A stretch of 64,000 bases of DNA, taken from Flavobacterium gilvum (lineage in GTDB: Bacteria > Bacteroidota > Bacteroidia > Flavobacteriales > Flavobacteriaceae). The stretch's first letter is position 1; every line of letters begins with the position of its first letter. The notes under the pieces are model-generated. The model was not told where the DNA came from and searched no databases. It saw only the letters and a list, made by a program, of their open reading frames with translations. The DNA lies in the NCBI RefSeq assembly GCF_001761465.1, contig NZ_CP017479.1, positions 1,922,001-1,986,000 on the forward strand, in the 5' to 3' direction. Position numbers and translations under genes: made by a program. Shown one piece after another: positions 53,914 to 62,053 of this stretch.

Positions 53914-54126
53914 ATGGCCTACAATAAAAAGAACTATAATAAGCGAGCCCAGTTTATTATTGACGTTTATAAAAACGCCAAACACTCTGATGTGCCTGAT
54001 ACTAAGATAGTACGTACTATATTTCCTAAATTCAATATCTTTATCTCATACCGCCAGTGGATGAACATTAAAGGGATGCCAATCCCTAAAGAAAATCAAG
54101 CGCAATTGTCCTTATTCAGCGCTTAA
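53914..54126 (+). CDS. Small basic phage protein with its own promoter (moron candidate)
   Basis: The 70-residue protein is basic (MAYNKKNYNKRAQFIIDVYKNAKHSDVP) and contains an FISYRQWMNIKGMPIPKENQ segment. I recognise no family. It is transcribed rightward from its own host-type promoter, separated from the upstream genes by a strong terminator, and its end overlaps the gp37-like gene on the other strand by 15 bases. Expression in the lysogen is likely. A helix-turn-helix-like regulator of the opposing head operon or a conversion factor are both possible. Confidence 0.65.
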   Translation: MAYNKKNYNKRAQFIIDVYKNAKHSDVPDTKIVRTIFPKFNIFISYRQWMNIKGMPIPKENQAQLSLFSA

Positions 54127-54603
54127 ATTTAGTTTTACCCTTGTTTCGTTTTCACAGCTGTAGTCTTCATACGAACTACTGAAAGCCGTTTCTTTAACAT
54201 TTAAACCTATTTCGTTATCATTATGGCTCTTTTTTTGAACTCTTACAAAAGGAGTGCAAAAATCGGGGCTCCAACCTTGTAAAGCTTGAAATATCTTTTG
54301 ATTGATAGCTAGATAATTTAATCCTGCTTTTTTAATTTCAATGGGAGTCAAACTATTGGTGTTATTCCAAATGTCGACAAACAATGTCACCACAATAGAA
54401 GCATCTCCTAATTGGTTGTTTCCTTGCAATGCACTAAAAGAAGTGCTGGGAAAATCTATCAAAAGGCAAGGAAACAACATACTCTCTCTAAACTTCTCAT
54501 TTTGGTATTGTCCCAGGTTCTGGTCAGTGTATTTTATCTCGGGGACCTTTTCTTGAATTCGGTCTTGAATTGCAAGTAATAATTCTGCTTCTGGATCATC
54601 CAT
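54112..54603 (-). CDS. gp37-like (tail terminator-type) phage protein
   Basis: The 163-residue protein resembles the Mu gp37 or tail terminator group: a start with DDPEAELLLAIQDRIQEKVPEIK, a hydrophobic LIDFPSTSFSALQ segment and a central IVVTLFVDIWNNTNSLTPIEIKKAG region with a beta and helix pattern. It ends the leftward structural operon and overlaps the 53,914 gene in the opposite strand. Confidence 0.6.
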   Translation of the reverse strand: MDDPEAELLLAIQDRIQEKVPEIKYTDQNLGQYQNEKFRESMLFPCLLIDFPSTSFSALQGNNQLGDASIVVTLFVDIWNNTNSLTPIEIKKAGLNYLAINQKIFQALQGWSPDFCTPFVRVQKKSHNDNEIGLNVKETAFSSSYEDYSCENETRVKLNLSAE

Positions 54604-54605
54604 AA

Positions 54606-55166
54606 TTATTGCATTATTTGGTTAATATCTCGTGCCACTTCCCTAATGATAGCGTTGTTTAGAACTGGACTGTCATTAGCGTTTGTCGGCATAAATTGGC
54701 GTTTTGGTATCTTCATTTTGCGTTGGTGCTCCCTCACTTGGCTACTGCCTGATTTATAGGTCACGGTTTGCGTACGTTCTTTGCCTTTTTTGGTAAACTT
54801 ACCGGTTCCTTTCTTGGCTTTGCTATATCGGTTCCGGCTATGCGTTTTTATGGTAACAATTCCCTCGAATCCCTCATTGTGTACTTTGGCATACGGTGAA
54901 CTGTTTTTTAAAGTGGTTTGTCCTGGTTGCGTGGTGTAATAATTTGCAGCTCTCAAAGGTCCCTTGTCGACTAGCGTAGTGCCTTTGTTTTTCTTGCTTT
55001 TTTTCCAACGTTCAAAACTTTGGCCTTGAAATCCCTGAGCCCTAAAGTTTCCATTAATAAAGCGCAAAGCAATGTTTCCCGCCACCGATGGAAAGCGGTT
55101 ACTGGCATAGTTTTGTATTTCCTTTGCCTTTTGCTGTAGCTTTTTTTCGAACTCTTCAGGACTCAT
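54606..55166 (-). CDS. Phage virion morphogenesis protein (Mu gpG / P2 gpS-like)
   Basis: The 186-residue protein starts MSPEEFEKKLQQKAKEI and shows the pattern of the virion morphogenesis family: GFQGQSFERWKKSKKNKGTTLVDKGPLRAANYY, then SSPYAKVHNEGFEG, RKMKIPKRQFMPTN. Basic lysine-rich loops are present. I chose the ATG at 55166; an upstream start at 55262 would overlap the oppositely oriented gene at 55227. It sits between the moron candidate and the gp37-like gene. Confidence 0.75.
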   Translation of the reverse strand: MSPEEFEKKLQQKAKEIQNYASNRFPSVAGNIALRFINGNFRAQGFQGQSFERWKKSKKNKGTTLVDKGPLRAANYYTTQPGQTTLKNSSPYAKVHNEGFEGIVTIKTHSRNRYSKAKKGTGKFTKKGKERTQTVTYKSGSSQVREHQRKMKIPKRQFMPTNANDSPVLNNAIIREVARDINQIMQ

Positions 55167-55191
55167 TTTTGACTTTATTTTGCTTAATGTA

Positions 55192-55221
55192 TTGTTGTTC
55201 AGAGAACATTTATTAAATTTG
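55192..55221 (+). promoter_or_regulatory. Host-type promoter of the 55,227 gene
   Basis: TTG at 55192-55194, a 19-base spacer and TAAATTTG at 55214-55221 match the Bacteroidota consensus. The ATG follows after 5 bases, so the message should be leaderless or nearly so. Confidence 0.7.
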
Positions 55222-55226
55222 CTGTT

Positions 55227-55505
55227 ATGATAACCATTTTTGACTTTAACCCAACACCACAAGAACTCATCGATATTCGTTTCGATGCGCTTTCGCTATG
55301 TCAAAAATTTGGTATTGACACCAATAAAGAGCTTACTCCTGAGCTTTATAAAGAACTTGTTTCCCAAGAAAATGCCTATTATGATTTAGCCGTTTTGTTC
55401 GAATTTAGAAACGACCAAGCTAAAGCAGACGAATACTGGGCAAAACATCCAAAAAGCTATCAAACCGACGGTTTAGGTTTTGATTGCCTTGACGTTGCTA
55501 TTTAG
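55227..55505 (+). CDS. Moron candidate inserted in the leftward head operon
   Basis: The 92-residue protein is acidic (start MITIFDFNPTPQELIDIRFD, with EFRNDQAKADEYWAKHPKS and a C-terminal DGLGFDCLDVAI). It is transcribed rightward between the virion morphogenesis and MuF genes, which run leftward, from a complete host promoter just upstream. Its end overlaps the MuF stop by 8 bases. I recognise no family. The acidic composition and isolated transcription suit a lysogen-expressed inhibitor, immunity protein or DNA mimic. That is inference. Confidence 0.7.
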   Translation: MITIFDFNPTPQELIDIRFDALSLCQKFGIDTNKELTPELYKELVSQENAYYDLAVLFEFRNDQAKADEYWAKHPKSYQTDGLGFDCLDVAI

Positions 55506-56952
55506 CATTCTCTTTATAATATTCCACTACTTTACTACCAATTGAGCTATAATCGGTCATTAAGAACGGCATCAAATCTTTGGCAGCCTTAAACTCATCG
55601 ATATTTCGATTTTTCAGACCTTGCCTAAACTCAGTTATCCAACTTTTATAACCGTAGCCATTATCTAAAATGTCTTTTTGGTGTATGGCTTCACCACCTA
55701 GTTTCTTTATAAAATCTGGGTAAGTATGACGAGCGCAAAACTGGTTGATTGTCTCCATGTTTTTAGTGCCAATCTGCGACAACCTACTAGGCTTTGTTTT
55801 CGTCTTGGCGTGTAAAATCTCATGCCACAAACTCTCAAATGAGTATTCCTGGTTAAAGGTCATTTTTGAACCTTTCTTGATCGCAGCCAATCCAGCTCTA
55901 AACTCTTCCAGTGGGTTGAATTTTATACTTGAAAACTCATAGGAGCTTAGTGTTATTTTAGAACCTCCCACCCAATCGCCAGTATATGGGCTGTACGACA
56001 TGGAGTGTTGCATCATATAAGACTTTGATTTTAAAAACTTGACATCATCCAAACCGTTACGGAAGTCACTAGGTGAAATCCTAGCATATTCCATTAATAT
56101 GTTTTTGATCTCTTTGTTCGTTGGGAACTCTCCTTTTATATGGTTGTTCAGGTCAATAACATTCTCCTTTGACGGTTTTTTAATACCAGCCGTTTTCTTG
56201 TCGCTAATTTTAAAATATGGGTGTTTGTCATTGAAAATAACCCCTGTCAGAGCCACATTATTATCAAAAATAGTTCCTTTAACCAATGGATCAACCATTT
56301 TGTTAGCCCAGTCACTATTGTACTCTTTGCTCACATTCGTGGCTTTGCCAGGAATAACAGTACAACGACAACCCCAATCAAGAGGCGTGTATAATCTCAG
56401 CCAAATTTTATCGGTTTTTGGTGCTGTAAACTTGTCAAATAGTTTGTGTTCTGGACGGACTAGACTATCACCAACCGTTGAAAATTCCAAATATTCAGAG
56501 TTCAAAGTATCCCACTTGTGGGCCATAATAGCCGACTGTGTAACGAATTGATGTTCGGCACGCAAGTAGTTGTTATTGAAAACTTCGCCTGTGTCTGCTA
56601 CGGCTTTTTTGACAGCAGCAAAGCTTTGAATTTGCCCTTTATCATTAAACAAGTGATCCTTGAACAAATGAAATTGTGTTAGTGTTTTGGCATAACTAAA
56701 ATGCTCAATATTTTGAGTGAATTTCGTTTGTAATGCTTTTCGGCTGTCATTGTCATCAAACACGGTTCCGCCAAAACCTTTGTTCATAGCCTCGACCAAT
56801 TCCGCTGCCGTTTTTCTGTAAACAGAGTCCGTGTCCAGGTCTTCGCCTTCTAGTAACTGCCTTGCTATTTCGGTGTAAATATCGTCCCAGTTTTCGCCAT
56901 TATCGGCTAAGTCAGGCAATAACGAACAACAATTGCAAGTGTCGCTATACAA
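55498..56952 (-). CDS. MuF head morphogenesis protein with C-terminal HExxH extension
   Basis: The 484-residue protein has an N-terminal Mu F-like head morphogenesis domain (about residues 30-230) recognised by LTPLDWGCRCTVIPG-type motif (LYTPLDWGCRCTVIPGKA) and preceding AEHQFVTQSAIMAHKWDTL. The C-terminal 250 residues are an added region containing W-H-E-I-L-H at 376-381, an HExxH zinc-site motif, followed by NQFCARHTYPDFIKK. Such MuF fusions carry effector or toxin domains in other phages. The start is TTG at 56952 (no ATG is in frame between it and the portal gene). Confidence 0.8.
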   Translation of the reverse strand: MYSDTCNCCSLLPDLADNGENWDDIYTEIARQLLEGEDLDTDSVYRKTAAELVEAMNKGFGGTVFDDNDSRKALQTKFTQNIEHFSYAKTLTQFHLFKDHLFNDKGQIQSFAAVKKAVADTGEVFNNNYLRAEHQFVTQSAIMAHKWDTLNSEYLEFSTVGDSLVRPEHKLFDKFTAPKTDKIWLRLYTPLDWGCRCTVIPGKATNVSKEYNSDWANKMVDPLVKGTIFDNNVALTGVIFNDKHPYFKISDKKTAGIKKPSKENVIDLNNHIKGEFPTNKEIKNILMEYARISPSDFRNGLDDVKFLKSKSYMMQHSMSYSPYTGDWVGGSKITLSSYEFSSIKFNPLEEFRAGLAAIKKGSKMTFNQEYSFESLWHEILHAKTKTKPSRLSQIGTKNMETINQFCARHTYPDFIKKLGGEAIHQKDILDNGYGYKSWITEFRQGLKNRNIDEFKAAKDLMPFLMTDYSSIGSKVVEYYKENAK

Positions 56953-56969
56953 ATTGTTTAATTGCCCAA

Positions 56970-58283
56970 CTATTGTTGGGCTTGGTCGAAAAAATCGGCT
57001 AAACCTTTAAAAAGTAAATCGATAAGATTTTGCTTCTTGGTTTCGGTTAGTTGTCCCTTTTTGGCTGGCTTTTGTTCAGACGTTTTTTTGCCGTTGGTGT
57101 TGTTTGGTTCTTGCTCTGGTTCTTTCGCTGCGGCTTCCATTTTTGCCTTTAACTCATCGTAGTTGTCAGGCTTTGGAATACCGTAAGTTTCATACCAATA
57201 GTCGTCACCAATAGGCACTTTTTGACTTACAAAGGTGTCTATCTCCATACGAAGCTTTAGTGTGTTTAAATTAAGATCAAGCTCAAATTCAAACTTACCG
57301 TCAACATCAAAACCGTATGATTTTAGTATCTGTTTAAATTTCTTGCTATTCAACAAGTTTTCTACAAATATTAAATCCGATACTGTTAATTCGTCCTGTT
57401 GCTCTCCGTGCTCTTTCGATTGAGCGTACCCGCTTGACTTACTTGAAACCGTTGTTTCAGTATTTCCTAAAATAGCAATGGACATTTCCTCATTACAGGC
57501 ATCTTTTAAACTAACCTGTAACTTACCGTCACCGTTTGATGTTTTGCCGTCCAGCATTTCAAATTCGGCTTGTTTAGGAATCATCATTGCTAATGACGAA
57601 CCGCTGTTATCCAAAAGGCCTTTTAACTCCTGTTTGGTTTTGGTGTCATAAGCGTCGTATTTCATAATACGTACCGGTTGCCCGAAAATCTCAACGTATT
57701 GAGCAAAGTCTCCGAAGGTACCACGTTTGTATATACCATACATAGAACACGCCAAAAGAAGCCCTAAGTCATTCTCTTTACCAACTACCCAAACAAAAGG
57801 CATATCTTGATATTTAAAGCCTGCCTCTTCTGAAACTCCGTATTGTGACTTAGTGATAATCCCCTTTTCAGGTTTAATGTGTTTTCTAGGAACCTCCTTA
57901 AAGTTTAACTCTTCACCAATAACAAACTCAACCCCTGAGATACCCCAAATTTTTGATTCCATCAACAGCGTGATAAGATCACGCCCACTTTGGCTCTTGA
58001 TTAAATCGGTCAGCTCGTCTCCTTGTTTACCGCCCTTTTTGGTAAACTTTAGTTTCTTATTTAAAACGGCATTAATTCGCTTTTCAATAATTCCACGTAA
58101 AAAACCATCCATAGACAGGATGTCGTGGTATAAATCATAAAGCAATACACGATTAGGATAATGAATGCTTTCGGCACTTACTATACCATTTTTTAGTTTA
58201 CCAATGTCTTTACTACTCCTATCAGGTGAAACAAGTGTTAAATCGTGTATGATAAAAGGAGCGGTTTCTTTTTGTTCTGCCAT
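56970..58283 (-). CDS. DUF935 portal protein (Mu gp29-like)
   Basis: This 437-residue portal protein forms the ring through which DNA is packaged and ejected. It has the DUF935 pattern: HYPNRVLLYDLYHDILSMDGFLRGIIEKRINAVL, then WGISGVEFVIGEELNFKEVPRKHIKPEKG, and DTKTKQELKGLLDNSGSSLAMMIP. A lysine- and glutamine-rich tail ends the protein (EQEPNNTNGKKTSEQKPAKKG). It lies between the DUF1320 gene and MuF on the minus strand. Confidence 0.88.
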   Translation of the reverse strand: MAEQKETAPFIIHDLTLVSPDRSSKDIGKLKNGIVSAESIHYPNRVLLYDLYHDILSMDGFLRGIIEKRINAVLNKKLKFTKKGGKQGDELTDLIKSQSGRDLITLLMESKIWGISGVEFVIGEELNFKEVPRKHIKPEKGIITKSQYGVSEEAGFKYQDMPFVWVVGKENDLGLLLACSMYGIYKRGTFGDFAQYVEIFGQPVRIMKYDAYDTKTKQELKGLLDNSGSSLAMMIPKQAEFEMLDGKTSNGDGKLQVSLKDACNEEMSIAILGNTETTVSSKSSGYAQSKEHGEQQDELTVSDLIFVENLLNSKKFKQILKSYGFDVDGKFEFELDLNLNTLKLRMEIDTFVSQKVPIGDDYWYETYGIPKPDNYDELKAKMEAAAKEPEQEPNNTNGKKTSEQKPAKKGQLTETKKQNLIDLLFKGLADFFDQAQQ

Positions 58284-58286
58284 AGC

Positions 58287-58757
58287 TTAAAATCTTTGGG
58301 TACGTTTTGGGTTGGAGTTCCAGTATGTTCCGTCATTGACGGCGCTTTCGTCTTCCGGTGTTTCGATGTTATCGGCTTTGTATGGCCAATCAGGACTAAT
58401 GTTTCCCTCTTTTATGTCATACAGCCATCCGGGTATTTCTTTATTGCCAATCATCAACTCCCAATCCTCCCGAAATAAATCAAGGTTTACATTAGGATTT
58501 GCTTTGCGTACCAACCAATACGAAGCAATAATCTTAACCGTTTTTTTTAATTGCTCGTCCTCAATTGTTGGAGCTGTAACCGGATCAATTTTGTCATCAC
58601 CAAAAAGGGCTTTTAAATCGTATTTAAACAAGTATGATTTGCAAAAGTCCTCAGCTGCTTTTATCTGTTTGATTACCTCGTTTGGATCACTTCGGGTTAT
58701 TGCTGTGATAATCTCAGGGTATAACTCGGTATTTAGTTCTGATGGTTGTACTAACAT
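58287..58757 (-). CDS. DUF1320 (Mu gp36-like) protein
   Basis: The 156-residue protein starts LVQPSELNTELYPEIITAITRSDPNEVIKQIKAAEDFCKSYLFKYDLKALFG, the pattern of gp36-like DUF1320 proteins, and has IIASYWLVRKANPNVNLDLFREDWELMIG. It is a head-tail connection or completion protein. It lies three bases upstream of the portal gene and one base after a small ORF. Confidence 0.78.
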   Translation of the reverse strand: MLVQPSELNTELYPEIITAITRSDPNEVIKQIKAAEDFCKSYLFKYDLKALFGDDKIDPVTAPTIEDEQLKKTVKIIASYWLVRKANPNVNLDLFREDWELMIGNKEIPGWLYDIKEGNISPDWPYKADNIETPEDESAVNDGTYWNSNPKRTQRF

Positions 58758-58758
58758 T

Positions 58759-58920
58759 TTAATGCTGTTTAAAAATTCGTTGTAAAACGTTTAAAGTCTT
58801 TTTGGGCTTGATAAAATTGACTTGCGTTTCGCAAATAATAGTATGTTCAATAAATATCGGGAAGCCTAAAATGTCAACTCCTATCTGATAGGTTACGGAT
58901 TGTGGTTTGTCTTTTGCCAT
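58759..58920 (-). CDS. Small ORF between terminase and the DUF1320 gene
   Basis: A 53-residue frame starts at an ATG that overlaps the terminase stop codon (TAATG on the minus strand) and ends at 58759. The peptide (MAKDKPQSVTYQIGVDILGF) has a hydrophobic centre with IFIEHTIICETQVNFIKPKK. Continuous coupling in the operon supports it; no family is recognised. Confidence 0.5.
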   Translation of the reverse strand: MAKDKPQSVTYQIGVDILGFPIFIEHTIICETQVNFIKPKKTLNVLQRIFKQH

Positions 58921-60467
58921 TACATTCTGTGTTTAGATTTTTTGCGCTCAAAAGTTTCGATAGCTCCTGTAGCGGTTGTAATTTGTATTTCATTAATAAT
59001 CCATACGCCACCTTCAACGCAATCGGGACCGTCCATTAATTTTGCCTTTCTGTTAAAACCAGTAAACTGTGCTACCATTCGTTCCATGTGTTTATTGGAT
59101 TCCTCCATAACATTAAAAATCAAATGTCCTAAACGGTTCAAAGGTTCAAGTGTACCCTCAATCCTAGCATATTTTTCAGGCTTTTTACGATCGTCCGGAC
59201 GAATAGGTAAAAAGGTTTTTCGTTCGTCACCAATACGGTAAATGTGTGGTAAAATAACCTGTTCATAAAAGGGGTCTTGTAGTGAATTGTTTTCAATCCA
59301 TACATATATTGGGTCAACTCCTGCACGTTTACAGGTGTCGTGAGCCTCAAACAAGTATTCGCAAAAATTGGCATTACTCATTTGATCTACCCACGCTTTA
59401 TATATGAAAAAATCAAGTCCTTTTTTAGCTATGATAGCAATAGCCTTACTACAGGCACTAGTTTTATCTTTATTTGATGGTGCAGGGTCGGCATAGATTA
59501 CAACACTATCACAATGGCGTAATTGCGGACATTTCCCGAATTGAATTTCTTTGAAAGTGTCACCTCCATCCATTGGATTGTTGAAATACTCTTTTTGGTA
59601 GCTTTCGTATGAAATCAAGCTTAAAACTCTGTCAATAGCATCTTCACTATTTTTTTGAGGCCACGAACTTTTACCGCTTTTATCTCTGATATTAATTACT
59701 TCCCATTTATCGGCTTTTTTACCCATTTCAGTAATACAGCAATATTTTGCAATGATGTTACCGCAAGCAATAATTCGTAAGCCACAAGAAATAGAACGAG
59801 TTGGGATTAGGGCTTGCTCAATCCATTTAATACGTTCTTTTACTCTTTCGATATTTCGACATAATTCGTCGGTGTCAATATCATCAATTAGTATTAAATT
59901 GGGTCTTTTGGCTTTGTTTCGAGTACCACGAGGCGATTGTCCTGCACCAATTCCCCTAAATGACAATCCTTTTCTTGTAGTAAACTCTGTGGATTCCCAC
60001 CCGCCTATTTTTTTTTGTACACCGTAGTCATTAATAATTCTGTTATTACTTTCTAAGGTTCCTTTATAGGGCAAAAGCAATCGTTCGGCATTATCCAAAG
60101 AATCCGATACCAAAAGAATGGTATCAACTTTTAATTCAACAGGAATATCAGCTATACCCAGGTACAAAGTTTCCATCATGGTTCGACCTGACTTTGATAG
60201 TTCTCTCGACCAAGAACGAACTTCGTACCATTCGGCATTAGCTAAAACTCTTTTGGTTGCCTTAATGTGAAAATCAGCAGGCTCACTGGTATAGTACATT
60301 GGGAAATAGTATTTAAACCATTCCTCAGGATTTTTTTCTAGATGATTTTTTCTCTTAATTTTTGCCGAATGAGTTTCGTTTAAGTCTATAGGTGTTGCGT
60401 TGTCCATGTTTTCACAGAACTCACGCCACGCTTCTAAATATTCCTTATCAGTTACTCTTTTAGCCAT
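58920..60467 (-). CDS. Terminase large subunit
   Basis: The 515-residue motor packages DNA using ATP and cuts it with a nuclease domain. The ATPase part has SRELSKSGRT (residues 87-96, a deviant Walker A), LVSDSLDNAE, and Walker B LILIDDIDTDE (191-201). The nuclease part starts near YADPAPSNKDKT. An N-terminal charged segment and FKYYFPMYYTSEPADFHIKATKRVL are typical. It overlaps the small subunit gene by 8 bases and the following ORF by one codon. Confidence 0.88.
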   Translation of the reverse strand: MAKRVTDKEYLEAWREFCENMDNATPIDLNETHSAKIKRKNHLEKNPEEWFKYYFPMYYTSEPADFHIKATKRVLANAEWYEVRSWSRELSKSGRTMMETLYLGIADIPVELKVDTILLVSDSLDNAERLLLPYKGTLESNNRIINDYGVQKKIGGWESTEFTTRKGLSFRGIGAGQSPRGTRNKAKRPNLILIDDIDTDELCRNIERVKERIKWIEQALIPTRSISCGLRIIACGNIIAKYCCITEMGKKADKWEVINIRDKSGKSSWPQKNSEDAIDRVLSLISYESYQKEYFNNPMDGGDTFKEIQFGKCPQLRHCDSVVIYADPAPSNKDKTSACSKAIAIIAKKGLDFFIYKAWVDQMSNANFCEYLFEAHDTCKRAGVDPIYVWIENNSLQDPFYEQVILPHIYRIGDERKTFLPIRPDDRKKPEKYARIEGTLEPLNRLGHLIFNVMEESNKHMERMVAQFTGFNRKAKLMDGPDCVEGGVWIINEIQITTATGAIETFERKKSKHRM

Positions 60468-60903
60468 TTTTTAATTTTGAGTTAATAAACTCATCAATGT
60501 AATTTTTGAATTTTTTTGCTTCGTCCAGATCAACTGACTGGATGAACGTTAATAATTTTCGAGAAACTTCCACATATTCGCCTAAACCTATTTCGGTTTC
60601 CAGGCGTTGGATGTTTGCGGTGATTTTCGACATAATGTCTGCCTCTTTTGCACTAGGTATTGGCAAGTCTCTTTTGGCAATATCTTCATTAAGCGCATCA
60701 AGTTGATTGTACCAATGAACCAATTGAGCTTCTTTGGTGGTCAACAAGCTTTTACGAAGCTTCGCCCAATTGTCAGCCTCAGCCCATTTACCTATCGTCT
60801 TTTCAGTAACGCCTGTACGTTCGGCTATCTCCTTGAAGGTGATGCGCTCGTTTACATATAATATTCGAGCGTACTCACGCTCTTGTGCCTTTGAAATTCC
60901 CAT
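60460..60903 (-). CDS. Terminase small subunit-like (DUF1804-type)
   Basis: The 147-residue protein has an N-terminal helix-turn-helix (ITFKEIAERTGVTEKTIGKWAEADNWAK, residues about 20-48) and a helical C-terminus, the layout of DUF1804-type small terminase subunits that recognise the packaging site. It is the first gene of the leftward head operon, and the region upstream (60904-61048) should hold its promoter. Confidence 0.78.
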   Translation of the reverse strand: MGISKAQEREYARILYVNERITFKEIAERTGVTEKTIGKWAEADNWAKLRKSLLTTKEAQLVHWYNQLDALNEDIAKRDLPIPSAKEADIMSKITANIQRLETEIGLGEYVEVSRKLLTFIQSVDLDEAKKFKNYIDEFINSKLKNG

Positions 60904-61048
60904 TTTACTACTTGATTACAGGGCAAAATTGACCAAAAACACAGCCGTTTTAAAATAGTTGTGCAAGCCTTGCGCCCTTATTTTTAAAGGGTTTGAAGTA
61001 TTCGCAAGTTTGTACTCACTTTAAGAAACACATAAACGAGCAAGGCTA
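60904..61048. promoter_or_regulatory. Divergent late control region
   Basis: This 145-base region separates the leftward head operon from the rightward protease-capsid operon. It contains the palindrome GCAAG-C-CTTGC (60963-60973), a CCCTT/AAGGG hairpin and further GCAAG copies. I found no TAnnTTTG element facing either way, so a phage activator is likely to be needed. Confidence 0.5.
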
Positions 61049-62041
61049 ATGAGTACACCTAAATTGAAGAAAATCGATAGAGAATTTTGCATTACAGACG
61101 ACTCTGTAAATGTGTATGGCTATCGATGTCTTACTTCGGGTATGTTAATGGATGAAGTCAAAAAAAATCCTATCGGCTTTAAGATGCACAACCGTGACAA
61201 CGGGATTGTTGTAAGATGGGAAGACTTTCGAATTGATGGCGACAAGGTTTACGCTAAACCTGTTATCAACTTGGCACACCCTGAAGGTGAAAACATTGTG
61301 TCGGAAATAGAAAACGGATTTTTAAACGCTGCAAGTGTTGGTCGTATTGTTTGCTTAGACGCCTCAGACGAAAAAAGTTTGATGTTACCAGGACAAACAG
61401 GATTGACCATAACTGAATGGTTTCCTCGTGAAATCTCATTGGTTGATATTCCGGGCAACTATAATGCGCTTGCCAATCTATACGACATCGATGATAACGA
61501 ATTAAACCTTTCTGATTTTGTAAAACCTAAACCCAATGAAATGAGTAAAATTCTTTTAACGGCCGCCATGCTTACGGCTTTAAATTTAAGCGACAAGTAT
61601 TCTGATGACGACGCTACCAAAGCGTTTCAGGACTTAGTTGACCTAGCTAAAAAAGTACCCGGTTTGGAGAAAGATTTAGCGGACAAAACCACTGCCTTAA
61701 CTAACAAGGAAAAGGAGTTGGACGACCTAAAAGCCGATAACGTAGCTAAAGAGGTTCAAGATCTTTTGGCAAAAGGCGAAGCCGATAAAAAACTAACCAA
61801 AGAGGTTTCGGCAAAATTGGGTGAAAGTTATAAAACTGACCCAAAAGGCTTGAAAGATTTAATTGACGCTATGCCAGCTCAAACGTTGATTACCGATCAA
61901 TTGGGAGACAACAAAGATATGGCTGAGTTTATCGGTAAATCTTGGGACGATTTGTACCAGTCGAACAAATTGGAAACTGTACGCACTCAGTTCCCAGACT
62001 TGTACGAAAAATTGAAAAAAGAGAAATATCCTAACGCATAA
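61049..62041 (+). CDS. Phage prohead protease-scaffold fusion (Mu I-like)
   Basis: The 330-residue protein has an N-terminal protease part (residues about 1-150) with the histidine H47 (KMHNRD), S96 in LNAASVGRI and EISLVDIPGN, as in Mu-type prohead proteases. A charged coiled-coil scaffold follows (EKDLADKTTALTNKEKELDD LKADN, residues about 190-250), giving a maturation protease fused to scaffold. It lies upstream of the capsid gene with 12 bases between. Confidence 0.82.
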   Translation: MSTPKLKKIDREFCITDDSVNVYGYRCLTSGMLMDEVKKNPIGFKMHNRDNGIVVRWEDFRIDGDKVYAKPVINLAHPEGENIVSEIENGFLNAASVGRIVCLDASDEKSLMLPGQTGLTITEWFPREISLVDIPGNYNALANLYDIDDNELNLSDFVKPKPNEMSKILLTAAMLTALNLSDKYSDDDATKAFQDLVDLAKKVPGLEKDLADKTTALTNKEKELDDLKADNVAKEVQDLLAKGEADKKLTKEVSAKLGESYKTDPKGLKDLIDAMPAQTLITDQLGDNKDMAEFIGKSWDDLYQSNKLETVRTQFPDLYEKLKKEKYPNA

Positions 62042-62053
62042 CCTTATTTAATT

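Noticed and set aside
55167..55262. Longer start for the virion morphogenesis gene
   Set aside because: The added residues would overlap the opposing gene and its promoter, and MSPEEFEKKL at 55166 looks like a natural start.
56039..56551. 170-codon open frame on the plus strand
   Set aside because: It is antisense to the MuF gene. The MuF product has the expected motif, and the antisense frame has no promoter or coupling to other genes.
58312..58785. 157-codon open frame on the plus strand
   Set aside because: It lies opposite the DUF1320 gene, whose protein fits its family and operon, and the antisense product has no recognisable pattern.
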